14,598 nucleotides of DNA, from NCBI GenBank assembly GCA_003158895.1, contig PMLO01000208.1, forward strand, positions 1-14,598. The letters are read 5' to 3'. Under the pieces are notes generated by a model. The model saw nothing but the letters and a program-made list of their open reading frames with translations, was not told the DNA's origin and made no database searches. Position 1 is the first letter of the stretch; every line of letters begins with the position of its first letter. Shown piece by piece: positions 6,583 through 14,207 of the stretch. The translations under genes were made by a program, and so were the position numbers. The stretch is from Propionibacteriaceae bacterium (GTDB lineage Bacteria > Actinomycetota > Actinomycetes > Propionibacteriales > Propionibacteriaceae).

Positions 6583-7268
6583 TGACCCAGAACACGTCAG
6601 CTGAGCCGGTCGTCGCCATTGTGGTGGCGGCCGGCTCCGGCGTTCGTCTGGGCGGCGAGGTGCCCAAGGCGGTACGAGTGCTCGCCGGTCGTCCGCTCGT
6701 CAGCTGGTCCGTCGAGGCGCTCGCTGCCGGTGGCGTGACCGAGGTCGTGGTCGTCGTCGGTGACGGTCTCCAGGACATGTTCACGGACGCTCTCGCTGAC
6801 TCGCCCATTCCCTGGCGCCTGGTCGTTGGTGGCGCCACCCGACAGGAGTCGGTCGCCCGCGGGATCGCAGCATTGCCCGACGGAGACGTCGTGCTGGTCC
6901 ACGACGCGGCGCGTCCGCTCGTACCGGTTGACGTGGTACGCGGCGTGATCGAGGCCGTACGAGCAGGCGCGTCGGCCGTGATCCCGGTCGTGGGAGTCAG
7001 CGACACGATCCGGCAGGTCGCCGGGGCGGGCAGCGTGGTCGTCGACCGGAGCGGCCTCCGTGCCGTACAAACCCCTCAAGGATTCGCCCGTGACGCGCTG
7101 GTGACCGCGCATGCGGCCGCGAACGGGAGAGACTTCACCGATGATGCGGCCGTCTGCGAGGCGTGCGGGTACGAGGTCGTGCTGGTGCCCGGTTCGCGGG
7201 AGGCGCTGAAGATCACCGAGCCGCACGACCTCGCTGTGGCCGAGGCAATCGTGAAGGACCGACGATGA
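6582..7268 (+). CDS. ispD: 2-C-methyl-D-erythritol 4-phosphate cytidylyltransferase
   Basis: A 228-residue cytosolic enzyme, third step of the MEP isoprenoid pathway: MEP plus CTP gives CDP-methylerythritol and pyrophosphate. It has the nucleotidyltransferase signature 'VAAGSGVRLGGEVPKA' (15-30), 'VVGGATRQESVARGI', 'VLVHDAARPLVP', 'VSDTIRQV', 'RAVQTPQGF', 'FTDDAAVCEACGYEV' and the C-terminal 'SREALKITEPHDLAVAEAI'. PKA replaces the PKQ common outside actinobacteria. The GTG start overlaps the last base of the carD stop (TAGTG), and the TGA stop overlaps the ispF ATG (ATGA), so translation of all three is probably coupled. The next gene supplies a later step of the same pathway. Confidence 0.96.
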   Translation: MTQNTSAEPVVAIVVAAGSGVRLGGEVPKAVRVLAGRPLVSWSVEALAAGGVTEVVVVVGDGLQDMFTDALADSPIPWRLVVGGATRQESVARGIAALPDGDVVLVHDAARPLVPVDVVRGVIEAVRAGASAVIPVVGVSDTIRQVAGAGSVVVDRSGLRAVQTPQGFARDALVTAHAAANGRDFTDDAAVCEACGYEVVLVPGSREALKITEPHDLAVAEAIVKDRR

Positions 7269-7747
7269 TCCCCAGGACAGGCATCGGCATGGATGCTCAC
7301 CGGCTGGAGCAGGGCCGCCCCATGTGGTGCGCGGGGCTGTACTTCCCGGACGAGCCTGCAGGCCTTGAGGGGCATTCCGACGGGGATGTCGCGGCGCATG
7401 CGGCGTGCGACGCGCTGCTGACGGCCGCCGGGCTGGGCGACCTCGGCTCGAACTTCGGCACCGCCGAGACCGAGTGGGCGGGCGCGTCCGGCGTGATGTT
7501 CCTCACCGAGGTCGCACGACGCGTACGGGCGGCCGGCTACGAGATCGGCAACGTCTCCGTACAGCTCATCGGCAACAGGCCTCGCCTCAGCGCCCGCCGG
7601 ACGGAAGCCGAAGGCGTTCTGTCCGCCGCGCTCGGGGCGGCCGTCAGCCTGTCCGCCACGACCACCGACGGCATGGGCTTCACCGGCCGCGGCGAGGGCG
7701 TGGCAGCGATCGCCACCGCGCTCGTCGTCGCCCGAGCACCCGAGTAG
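7265..7747 (+). CDS. ispF: 2-C-methyl-D-erythritol 2,4-cyclodiphosphate synthase
   Basis: A 160-residue zinc enzyme of the MEP pathway that cyclises CDP-methylerythritol 2-phosphate and releases CMP; the family acts as a homotrimer. Signatures: 'GIGMDAHRL' with the Asp-x-His zinc ligands, 'GLEGHSDGDVAAHAACDALLTAAGLGDLGSNFG' region with the third His, 'VSVQLIGNRPRL' and the C-terminal 'TTTDGMGFTGRGEGVAAIA'. The ATG overlaps the ispD stop in ATGA; GAAGGA at 7253-7258 is a fair ribosome site 6 bases before it. The intermediate kinase gene ispE is not in this window. The stop is only 3 bases from the stop of the convergent metallopeptidase gene, with no room for a terminator between them. In mycobacteria cysS follows ispF; here it does not. 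Confidence 0.96.
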   Translation: MIPRTGIGMDAHRLEQGRPMWCAGLYFPDEPAGLEGHSDGDVAAHAACDALLTAAGLGDLGSNFGTAETEWAGASGVMFLTEVARRVRAAGYEIGNVSVQLIGNRPRLSARRTEAEGVLSAALGAAVSLSATTTDGMGFTGRGEGVAAIATALVVARAPE

Positions 7748-7750
7748 GGC

Positions 7751-8974
7751 TCAGCGTACGGAGTCGGCCGGGGCCACGAACGTGTTGCAGGCCGAGACCT
7801 TCGTCGACGCCATGCCGAGCTGTACCCAGTACTGGCGGTCGGCCGCCAGACCGTGGTTGCCGTCGATGTTCGCCTTGCCGCTGAGTGTGTCGTCACCGAC
7901 AGCGCGAGCTGTCGCGGCGATGTTGGTGAGGTCCGCCTGAGTGAGTCCGGCCGACTGGGACACCGACCGGATGAACAGGCCCGACAGGCAGTCGGCCTGC
8001 ATCTCGCCGCGGCGGGACCAGTCGTTCTTCTCCGCAGTGGTCGTCGCCGTGCTCTCCAGCCCGTTGAACGCGATGAGTATGCCGGTTCGCGCTTGGACCG
8101 CATGGCCGAACTCGTGCGCGATGATCATCTCGACGACGAACCGCGCGTTCTGCAGCTCGCTGGGCAGGATCGACGGGAGGTCGGTCGCGTAGTAGATCTT
8201 CTGGTCGGCCCCGCAGTACACGGCGTTCTCGGTCTCGAGCTTGCCGCAGCCGGTCGTGATCGGCGAGGAGTAGACGATCACCGGGGGACGCGGCAGCTGG
8301 TAGCCCGCCTGCGTCACGGGATCGTTCCACACCGTCATGAGGCAACCGACGATCTTCGACATGTACGACTGGAGCGCCGACGAGCTCGCGGTGGTGAGGT
8401 CGATGGCCGTGACCTGGCACAGCGTGGGACCGGGGACGGTCTGCGCGTAGATCGCGTCGTTGGCCACCGTGTCCTTGGCCTGGGCCACCGTGGTGACGTC
8501 TGGCAGCGCGGGCGGGTTCAGATCCGGCGCGGGTGGCGTGTAGCTCTCGTTGACGTAGCTTCCGGCCTGGTTCGAACTGCCGGACAGCGCGTTGATGATC
8601 GCGATCCCGAGCCCGAGCAGGACGACGATGCCGACGACCGCGAGGATGACCTTGCCGCTACCCCCCCGACGCTGCGGCCTCAACCCTGTCGGGTAGCCGA
8701 ACTGGCTCGGTGGGGCGGGGAGCATCGACGGGCCTGCCATGTACGGCTGACCGGTCGGCGCGACGTAGGGCTGGGCGGGCGCGGCGTACGGCTGGGGTGC
8801 CGGTGCCTGGTACATACCTGGCGCGGGCTGCCATGACGGCGCTTGGCCGACGCCTTGCGGCTGCTGCCAGACCGGGGCGCTCGGTTGCTGCTGCCATGCA
8901 GGCCGCGCCTGCGCACCAGGTGCCTGCCACGGGTTCTGCTGACCCGGCCACGAACCGTACGGAGACTGCGTCAC
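7751..8974 (-). CDS. Membrane-anchored neutral zinc metallopeptidase (YpfJ type), copy 1
   Basis: A 407-residue protein. Residues 1-100 are a Pro/Gln/Ala/Tyr-rich tail, 109-130 is a single membrane segment ('VILAVVGIVVLLGLGIAII'), and the rest should lie outside the membrane. The catalytic domain has zinc motif 'HEFGH' (287-291) and third ligand E324 in 'RRGEMQADCLSG', the pattern of the YpfJ/neutral zinc metallopeptidase family. Six cysteines (186, 211, 243, 254, 329, 396) are all outside and conserved in the neighbour, so disulfides are likely. Substrate unknown. The start is GTG at 8974; the family tail begins there and TACCCT ends 6 bases upstream, suggesting a leaderless mRNA. It lies 54 bases after its paralogue on the same strand and converges on ispF. 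Confidence 0.88.
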   Translation of the reverse strand: MTQSPYGSWPGQQNPWQAPGAQARPAWQQQPSAPVWQQPQGVGQAPSWQPAPGMYQAPAPQPYAAPAQPYVAPTGQPYMAGPSMLPAPPSQFGYPTGLRPQRRGGSGKVILAVVGIVVLLGLGIAIINALSGSSNQAGSYVNESYTPPAPDLNPPALPDVTTVAQAKDTVANDAIYAQTVPGPTLCQVTAIDLTTASSSALQSYMSKIVGCLMTVWNDPVTQAGYQLPRPPVIVYSSPITTGCGKLETENAVYCGADQKIYYATDLPSILPSELQNARFVVEMIIAHEFGHAVQARTGILIAFNGLESTATTTAEKNDWSRRGEMQADCLSGLFIRSVSQSAGLTQADLTNIAATARAVGDDTLSGKANIDGNHGLAADRQYWVQLGMASTKVSACNTFVAPADSVR

Positions 8975-8995
8975 GCGGTCAGGGTACCGGCCGAA
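8975..8995 (-). promoter_or_regulatory. Putative leaderless promoter of metallopeptidase copy 1
   Basis: On the minus strand TACCCT (8986-8981) is followed by GACCGC and the GTG start. There is no Shine-Dalgarno close enough to use. The flanking blocks TTCGGCCGG and GACCGCGTGAC recur before copy 2. The promoter is inferred; the shared blocks are seen directly. Confidence 0.45.
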
Positions 8996-9028
8996 GGTTC
9001 TCCTCGGACAGGTTCAGTTCCGAACGTG

Positions 9029-10618
9029 TCAGCGAACTTGGTCCGATGCTGCAGCGAAGGTGTTGCACGCGTTCACGGCAGTCGACGCGAGGCCCAGCTG
9101 CATCCAGTACTTGCGGGTCGTGCCCAAGCCGTGGCTGCCGTCCACACTGGAGTTCTTGCTCAGCGAGTCGTCGCCGAAACTGATCATGAGAGCCGCGATG
9201 TTGTCGAGATCCTGCTGGCTGATGCCGGCGGATTTCGACACCGACCTGATGAACAGTCCGGCGAAGCAGTCGGCCTGCAGCTCGGTACGGCGAGACCACT
9301 CGTTGGAATCGGCCTCCGTCGCCGCCGCGTCGGACAGCCCGTGGGCGGCTGTCAGGATGCCGGTACGTGCCTGGACGGCGTGACCGAACTCGTGCGCCAC
9401 GATCACCTCGACGATGAACCGCGACGAGCGGAGCCCGCTCGGAATGGCCTGCGGGAGGTCCGTCGCGTAGTAGATCTTCTGGTCCGAGCCGCAATACGCG
9501 GCGTTCATCGTCGGGAGCTTGCCGCACGACGAGGAGATCGACGCCGAGTACACGACCACGGGCGGCCTCGGCATCTCGAAGCCCGCCTTGGTGACAGTGA
9601 TGTCCCACACGCGCATGAGGCAGGCCACCACGTCGCTCATGTGGGACTGCAGCTCCGCCTCGCTCGCCGCGGACAGGTCGATGGATGTCACCGTGCACCT
9701 GGTCGGGTTGGGAACGCTCTGCGCGTACAGCGAACTGGCCGTCACGGTGTCGTGGGCCGTCGCCACGTTGGCCACCTTCGGCAGGCCTGGCGGGTTCGGG
9801 TCGGGCTGTGGCGGCACGTACGACGAGTTGGCGTAGCCGGACGTCGTGATCGCGCTCACGATGGGGACGGCCACCCCGAGGACGATGGCCACGGAGAGCA
9901 GCACGAGCAAGGCCCTGCCGCCATGACGCTTCCTCGGCGGCGCGACCGGGTACGGGTAGGGGCCGGGCGGGAGGTCGTACGGGCCATAGGTCGGACCCTG
10001 GTAACCGCCCTGGTAACCGGGTGTCGAAGGCTGCGGGGGCGGCCAGGACTGAGGCGCCTGCCACGTCGGCGTCGCCGGTGGAATCCCGGGGTAGCTGCGC
10101 TGGCCGTACGCGGGACCGTACGACGGGTTCGCGGGTGGCTGCTGCCCGTAGCGCGCCGCGGGGTATCCGGCTCCCTGCTGGAAGTACGCGGGATTCTGCG
10201 GCGCCGGCGGCTGAGGTGTGTACGAGGGCGACGGGAACTGCTGCGGGTACGAGGGTGCTTGCGGCGGCGGGAACTGCTGGTTGGGCATGGGTGACTGCTG
10301 GGCTGGGCCCTGCCAGTGGAAGGACGGTCCGGGATGTGCCGGTGCAGCGGGCGGCTGGGATGCCCGTGCTGGGGCGGACGGCGGCGCGGCGGAGGGTTCG
10401 TCGAATGCTCGCCGCGGAACGGCCGCGGACGTCTGCCACTGTGGGGCTGACGGGGCCGGAGGCGCCGCAGGAGGCGACCAGCTGTCAGGAGCGGGCGGCT
10501 GCGGCACGGACTGCCCGGGCCACGCGGGCGTAGCCGATCGCGGAGCCCCGTAAGGTGGCGGGCTCGCCGCAGGCGATGAGGCCTGCCACGGCTGGGAGCC
10601 GTGCGGCGGGTGGGTCAC
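9029..10618 (-). CDS. Membrane-anchored neutral zinc metallopeptidase (YpfJ type), copy 2
   Basis: A 529-residue paralogue of the next gene downstream. Its catalytic domain (about 262-529) aligns without large gaps to copy 1, with well over half of the residues identical by eye. It keeps 'HEFGH' (409-413), E447 in 'RRTELQADCFAG' and the six outer cysteines. The membrane segment is 235-257. The N-terminal tail is about 230 residues of Pro, Gln, Tyr, Gly and Ser, twice the length of that in copy 1, and is presumably a disordered cytoplasmic segment. The frame is open upstream to 10945, but I chose GTG at 10618: the tail composition starts there, TACGCT ends 7 bases before it, and the context matches the copy 1 start. 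Substrate unknown. It is divergent from the DUF2207 gene. Confidence 0.87.
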   Translation of the reverse strand: MTHPPHGSQPWQASSPAASPPPYGAPRSATPAWPGQSVPQPPAPDSWSPPAAPPAPSAPQWQTSAAVPRRAFDEPSAAPPSAPARASQPPAAPAHPGPSFHWQGPAQQSPMPNQQFPPPQAPSYPQQFPSPSYTPQPPAPQNPAYFQQGAGYPAARYGQQPPANPSYGPAYGQRSYPGIPPATPTWQAPQSWPPPQPSTPGYQGGYQGPTYGPYDLPPGPYPYPVAPPRKRHGGRALLVLLSVAIVLGVAVPIVSAITTSGYANSSYVPPQPDPNPPGLPKVANVATAHDTVTASSLYAQSVPNPTRCTVTSIDLSAASEAELQSHMSDVVACLMRVWDITVTKAGFEMPRPPVVVYSASISSSCGKLPTMNAAYCGSDQKIYYATDLPQAIPSGLRSSRFIVEVIVAHEFGHAVQARTGILTAAHGLSDAAATEADSNEWSRRTELQADCFAGLFIRSVSKSAGISQQDLDNIAALMISFGDDSLSKNSSVDGSHGLGTTRKYWMQLGLASTAVNACNTFAAASDQVR

Positions 10619-10640
10619 GCGGTCCAGCGTACTGACCGGC
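10619..10640 (-). promoter_or_regulatory. Putative leaderless promoter of metallopeptidase copy 2
   Basis: On the minus strand TACGCT (10631-10626) is followed by seven bases (GGACCGC) and the GTG start. Its surroundings match those of copy 1: TTCGGCCGG upstream and GACCGCGTGAC across the start. No -35 is obvious. Confidence 0.45.
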
Positions 10641-10707
10641 CGAATTGCCCCAGATTTGCATGGCACTTCCTTCAGAACAGCAACGCTCCCAAGGACTCTG
10701 CTGAGGA

Positions 10708-10747
10708 TAGGATCGCGCCGTCGCGCAGCGGCGAGGAGAGGCGGAGG
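10708..10747 (+). promoter_or_regulatory. Putative promoter and ribosome site of the DUF2207 gene
   Basis: TAGGAT (10708-10713) is a fair -10. GGAGG (10743-10747) is a good Shine-Dalgarno 7 bases before the ATG at 10755, so this gene has a normal short leader, unlike the divergent metallopeptidase. No clear -35 is seen in the 136-base gap, and no further structure. Confidence 0.45.
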
Positions 10748-10754
10748 ACAAGTT

Positions 10755-12425
10755 ATGGGTTCTTGGCGCAGACGGCTGCTCGCGGGAGCAGCCCTGGTGG
10801 GAGTCCTGACGCTGATGGCCGCCCCGGCACACGCGGCCGGCGAGAAGGTCGCCTCGTACGTCGTCGACGCCTCGCTGCGTGCGGACGGAACGCTGACGGT
10901 GGCGGAGACCATCACGTTCGACGGCGCCGCGCCCACCACGCTCACCCAGCGGCTCGCGAACTTCCGCGACGAGGCGAACGACGTCCGCTACACGTACGCG
11001 ATCAGGGACATCAAGGCCGTCTCCGGCGGCAAGGACCTCGGCGCCTCCGTGACGACCGACGGCGGCTACACCGTGATCTCCGTGCCGACAGGGTCGGTCT
11101 CGCAGCTCACGATCTCGTACGCCGTGACCGGTGCCACCGCACGTGCCGCCGACGGCATGGTCGACTTCTCATGGCGGGTGCTGCAGGGCCTGTCCGTACC
11201 GGTCGTGTCGGTCTCCGGCTCGGTCGGCTCGCAGACGCTGGCGCGTGACTACACCTGTGTGTCCGGTCCGCCCACGGCGACCACGACGTGCGGAATGTTC
11301 TCCGGCGGCACCCACGACACCAAAGCGCTCGAGTTCACCGACGGCCCTCGCGGACAGGGTGAGGTCGTCACGGTGGGCATGCGGTTCGACAGCGGCGTCG
11401 TGACGGTCACCGAGAACAAGTCGGTGCTGTGGACGCTCGACCGCGCCTTCACCCCGGGTCTGGCCCAGCTTCTGTCGGCGCTGGCCGTCCTGCTGATCGG
11501 CGCCGTCGTGATCTGGCTCCTGCATCGTCGCGCCGGCCGTGACGCGGCTTCGGCGCGGCCTCAGACCGTCGCCCAGTTCGTACCGGTCGGCGCAGGGGAG
11601 TCCGACTTCCAGGTGGTCGACGCCCTACGGCCCGGACACGTCGGCACGATCGCCGACGAGCACGTCGACCCGCTCGACATGATCGGCACGATCCTCGACC
11701 TCGCCGTACGGGGTCACCTGCTCATCACGCAGCTCCCGGCCGAGGGCGGCATCACCGACTGGATGCTGACCCGGCGCGTGGGCGGCGACGAGGTCGTGCC
11801 GTTCGAGACGCGGCTCCTCGACGCGATCGCGCCGGCGGGCGGCCAGACAAGGGTGTCGCAGCTTGCGGCCAGCGTCGTACCGGCGGTCGCGGCCGTGCAG
11901 TCCGACATGTACGACGAGGTCGTCTCGCGCGGCTGGTTCTCGCGGAGGCCTGACAAGGTGCGGGCGTTCTGGTCCCGGATCGGTTGGGTGTTCCTCGGCA
12001 TCGCCGTGGTCGTGCTGCTCCTTCTCGTGGCGTTCACCACGTTCGGCCTGCTCGGGCTCGCGCTGCTCGCTCCGGCCCTCGGCCTGCTGTTCGTCGGGCA
12101 GGAGATGCCAGCACGTACCTCCAGCGGCAGCGCGCTCCTCGGCGGTCTGCGGATGCTCGCGATGGACCTTGACACCAAGCCGACCGACCAGCTGCCGAAG
12201 GGCAAGGAGTACGAGACGATCTCGCGCATTCTTCCGTACGCGGTCGTGCTCGGTGGTTGGGAGCGGTGGCTGCAGGTGCTCGTGGAGAACGACGACGACG
12301 TGGGCGTGCCCGACCCGACGGACCTGTCCTGGTACCACGCGCCCGACGACTGGCACCTTCAGCAGCTTCCCGCTTCGCTCGATGCGTTCGTCAACGCGGC
12401 GCGCGGCCGCCTCTTCGCCCGCTGA
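10755..12425 (+). CDS. DUF2207 family membrane protein
   Basis: A 556-residue exported membrane protein of unknown function. It starts with a Sec signal peptide (positive 'WRRR', hydrophobic core, 'AHA|A' near residue 27). An extracellular beta-rich domain (about 30-230, 'VDASLRADGTLTVAETITFDG') opens the family pattern and has one cysteine pair (C168, C179). A membrane segment (236-256), a cytoplasmic part (257-405) and two closely spaced membrane segments (about 409-447) follow. The C-terminal 'KGKEYETISRILPYAVVLGGWERW' is the typical DUF2207 ending. Length fits the family. The ATG at 10755 has GGAGG at a good distance; an upstream in-frame ATG at 10656 would bury the signal peptide. An SDR gene follows after 58 bases. 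Confidence 0.9.
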   Translation: MGSWRRRLLAGAALVGVLTLMAAPAHAAGEKVASYVVDASLRADGTLTVAETITFDGAAPTTLTQRLANFRDEANDVRYTYAIRDIKAVSGGKDLGASVTTDGGYTVISVPTGSVSQLTISYAVTGATARAADGMVDFSWRVLQGLSVPVVSVSGSVGSQTLARDYTCVSGPPTATTTCGMFSGGTHDTKALEFTDGPRGQGEVVTVGMRFDSGVVTVTENKSVLWTLDRAFTPGLAQLLSALAVLLIGAVVIWLLHRRAGRDAASARPQTVAQFVPVGAGESDFQVVDALRPGHVGTIADEHVDPLDMIGTILDLAVRGHLLITQLPAEGGITDWMLTRRVGGDEVVPFETRLLDAIAPAGGQTRVSQLAASVVPAVAAVQSDMYDEVVSRGWFSRRPDKVRAFWSRIGWVFLGIAVVVLLLLVAFTTFGLLGLALLAPALGLLFVGQEMPARTSSGSALLGGLRMLAMDLDTKPTDQLPKGKEYETISRILPYAVVLGGWERWLQVLVENDDDVGVPDPTDLSWYHAPDDWHLQQLPASLDAFVNAARGRLFAR

Positions 12426-12451
12426 GGCCCGCGCCCAGGGAGGGGGCTCGA

Positions 12452-12480
12452 TAGTGTCGGCGATGTCGATACGAGGAGGA
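12452..12480 (+). promoter_or_regulatory. Possible promoter and ribosome site of the SDR gene
   Basis: TAGTGT (12452-12457) could be a -10 with a start near 12464. AGGAGGA (12474-12480) is a strong Shine-Dalgarno but sits only 3 bases before the ATG at 12484. An in-frame ATG at 12463 lacks any ribosome site, which decides the start in favour of 12484. The gene could also be read through from the DUF2207 gene. Confidence 0.4.
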
Positions 12481-12483
12481 CCC

Positions 12484-13224
12484 ATGAGCCGCAGGATCGT
12501 CGTGACCGGAGGCGGTACGGGCATCGGATACGCGTGTGCCGAGCGCTTGTGCGCCGAGGCGCCGCGGCTGCACCTCGTCGGGCGCCGCAAGGAGGTTCTC
12601 GCTGACGCGGCGGCCCGCCTCGTGGTGGCCGGTGCCGCGCAGGTGACGATCCACTCGTGCGACCTCACCGATTCCGACGCCGTGGAGGTGCTCGCGCGCG
12701 ACCTCGAGGGAGATCCGATCGACGGCCTCGTACTGGCTGCCGGCGGCAACTGGTCCGGTGACGGGGAGGGGCTGGCCAAGGTCGGTTCCGAGTGGCGCGC
12801 GAACTACGAGGGCAACGTGATGACGACGGTGCTGCCCACCGAGGCGCTGCTCGGCCAGATGGCGCGCCCGGCGGGCCGGATCGTGGCGATCTCGTCGATC
12901 GCGGGCATCCGCGGCTCCGGGTCGTACGGAGGGGCCAAGGCCGCGGTCCACGGCTGGATGTGGTGGATGGCGGGTCGGGTGGCCAAGGACGGCATCACGG
13001 TGAACTGCGTCTCGCCCGGATTCGTACCCGAGACCGACTTCTGGCAGCCACGCATCAAGAAGGACCCGGCGGTGTACGACGACCGGGTCGCTCAGATACC
13101 GATGGGTCGCCCGGGGAAGGCATCAGAGGTGGCCGAGGCGGTCGCGTACCTGCTGAGCCCGAACGCCGGCTGGACAACTGGTCAGATCCTTGGTGTCAAC
13201 GGAGGAAACGTCCTCGGGCGTTAG
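12484..13224 (+). CDS. Short-chain dehydrogenase/reductase (SDR) family oxidoreductase
   Basis: A 246-residue classical SDR of the kind often named 3-oxoacyl-ACP reductase. The Rossmann motif 'TGGGTGIG' is at 8-15. 'VGRR' (32-35) after the second strand suggests NADP(H) rather than NAD(H). The NNAG motif appears as 'AAGG' (85-88). The catalytic residues are N107, S137 or S138 in 'AISSIAG', and Y148-x3-K152 in 'SYGGAKAA'. 'VNCVSPGFVPETDFW' and the C-terminal 'GWTTGQILGVNGG' are typical. All active-site residues are present, so it is probably active, but the substrate cannot be read from the sequence. The start is fixed by AGGAGGA just upstream. There is no pathway context next to it. Confidence 0.9.
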   Translation: MSRRIVVTGGGTGIGYACAERLCAEAPRLHLVGRRKEVLADAAARLVVAGAAQVTIHSCDLTDSDAVEVLARDLEGDPIDGLVLAAGGNWSGDGEGLAKVGSEWRANYEGNVMTTVLPTEALLGQMARPAGRIVAISSIAGIRGSGSYGGAKAAVHGWMWWMAGRVAKDGITVNCVSPGFVPETDFWQPRIKKDPAVYDDRVAQIPMGRPGKASEVAEAVAYLLSPNAGWTTGQILGVNGGNVLGR

Positions 13225-13337
13225 TCGGTCGCAATTCTCTAGGCGGGGCCGGAATACCTTGAGTGATTGTCGTTTCAAGCGGTTCTGGCTAGCCAGGACA
13301 TTGCCACCTTTTCGCCCGCTCGAGAGCGTGCTCTGGC

Positions 13338-13343
13338 TAGAGT
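13338..13343 (+). promoter_or_regulatory. Putative -10 of a leaderless lipoprotein transcript
   Basis: TAGAGT ends exactly 7 bases before the lipoprotein ATG (13351), and the pyrimidine-rich bases between hold no ribosome site. That fits a leaderless mRNA. The rest of the 126-base gap after the SDR gene shows nothing I can assign. Confidence 0.45.
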
Positions 13344-13350
13344 TTTCCTT

Positions 13351-14151
13351 ATGGGGGGACGAGTTCTTGCTGGAATGACTGTGGTTGTCCTGACGCTGAG
13401 TGCGTGTGGGGCGTCGAGCCAGAGTGTGGCGGCCACGAGCGCGCCACCGGCGGCTAGCGCCAGCCAGGTCACGGCTGCCGCCGCGGCGTCGACCACAGCG
13501 GCTACGGCGGTGACGACCCTCCCCGCGGTCAAGGTCCAGAGCATCGAGTCAAGGCCCGTCACGTCGCTGCAGAAGTTCGCCGACGACGTCGCTGCGGGCA
13601 GGATCACCACGCTGACGACCCAGTGCTGGACGGTGGCGTCCCAGCGGATCGTCCAGACGCTCACCGTCGATGGCCGCAAAGCCTTCCTGATGGCGGTCAG
13701 CGCCACGCCAGACGCTGCTCAGTACGGGCTTGAGTGGTCGGCCGGCGACACGTTCGTCGATGTGTCGTGGGCCGAGCTCCAGTCCTCGTACGCGTGCCCT
13801 CACATCTCCGGCGGTACAGCCCCGACGTTCCCGGCGCTCATGGACGCGTCCCTGGTCGTCAAGCGCCTCTCCGCGAGGATTGGCGGTGGGCCGTTCAACG
13901 TCAAGGACACCGAGAAGAACTACCCGCTGCTGTGCGACACGTTCGGCGACGGGTCAGGAGCGGCAGACGCGCAGGAGGCGACGCTCACCGCCGCACAGAA
14001 GTCGGCCCTCACGGAGCTCGCCAAGAGCCCGGTGCTGTCATTCACCTCGGACTCGGAGAGCAAGGGCACGCTCCGTCTCGGCACCACCAGCAAGCCCGCC
14101 GTGAGCGTCTCCATGGAAGCCGACCTCTGCATCGACAAGATCGACGCATAG
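13351..14151 (+). CDS. Putative lipoprotein of unknown function
   Basis: A 266-residue protein with a lipoprotein signal peptide: R4, a hydrophobic core and the lipobox 'LSAC' with C19 as the lipidated residue. A low-complexity Ala/Ser/Thr linker (20-60) should span the wall, followed by a folded domain (about 65-266) with four cysteines (92, 149, 195, 260), which could form two disulfides. I do not recognise the domain. The aromatic-rich 'YGLEWSAGDTFVDVSW' and the 'CPHISGG' segment are the most distinctive parts and may help a profile search. The frame is open from 13267, but the ATG at 13351 gives a proper signal peptide and has TAGAGT 7 bases before it. It converges on glyA, with a hairpin between. 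Confidence 0.82.
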   Translation: MGGRVLAGMTVVVLTLSACGASSQSVAATSAPPAASASQVTAAAAASTTAATAVTTLPAVKVQSIESRPVTSLQKFADDVAAGRITTLTTQCWTVASQRIVQTLTVDGRKAFLMAVSATPDAAQYGLEWSAGDTFVDVSWAELQSSYACPHISGGTAPTFPALMDASLVVKRLSARIGGGPFNVKDTEKNYPLLCDTFGDGSGAADAQEATLTAAQKSALTELAKSPVLSFTSDSESKGTLRLGTTSKPAVSVSMEADLCIDKIDA

Positions 14152-14166
14152 CCGTACACGCACGAC

Positions 14167-14191
14167 CGCCCTGCGGGGTGCCGCAGGGGCG
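14167..14191. terminator. Hairpin terminator between convergent genes
   Basis: CGCCCTGCGG, loop GGTG, then CCGCAGGGGCG forms a ten-pair stem with a single bulged G. It sits between the stops of the lipoprotein gene and glyA and could terminate both strands. There is no long T-run, as is usual in actinobacteria. Confidence 0.65.
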
Positions 14192-14207
14192 TTCGGCTTG
14201 CTCGTGC

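Noticed and set aside
8843..10294. Plus-strand open frame of about 483 codons
   Set aside because: Antisense to the two metallopeptidase genes; His/Arg-rich with no recognisable domain.
7751..10618. Eukaryote-like WW/PPxY or collagen repeats in the metallopeptidase tails
   Set aside because: The tails are irregular Pro/Gln/Tyr/Gly-rich sequence without a fixed period, as is common at the N-termini of actinobacterial membrane proteins.
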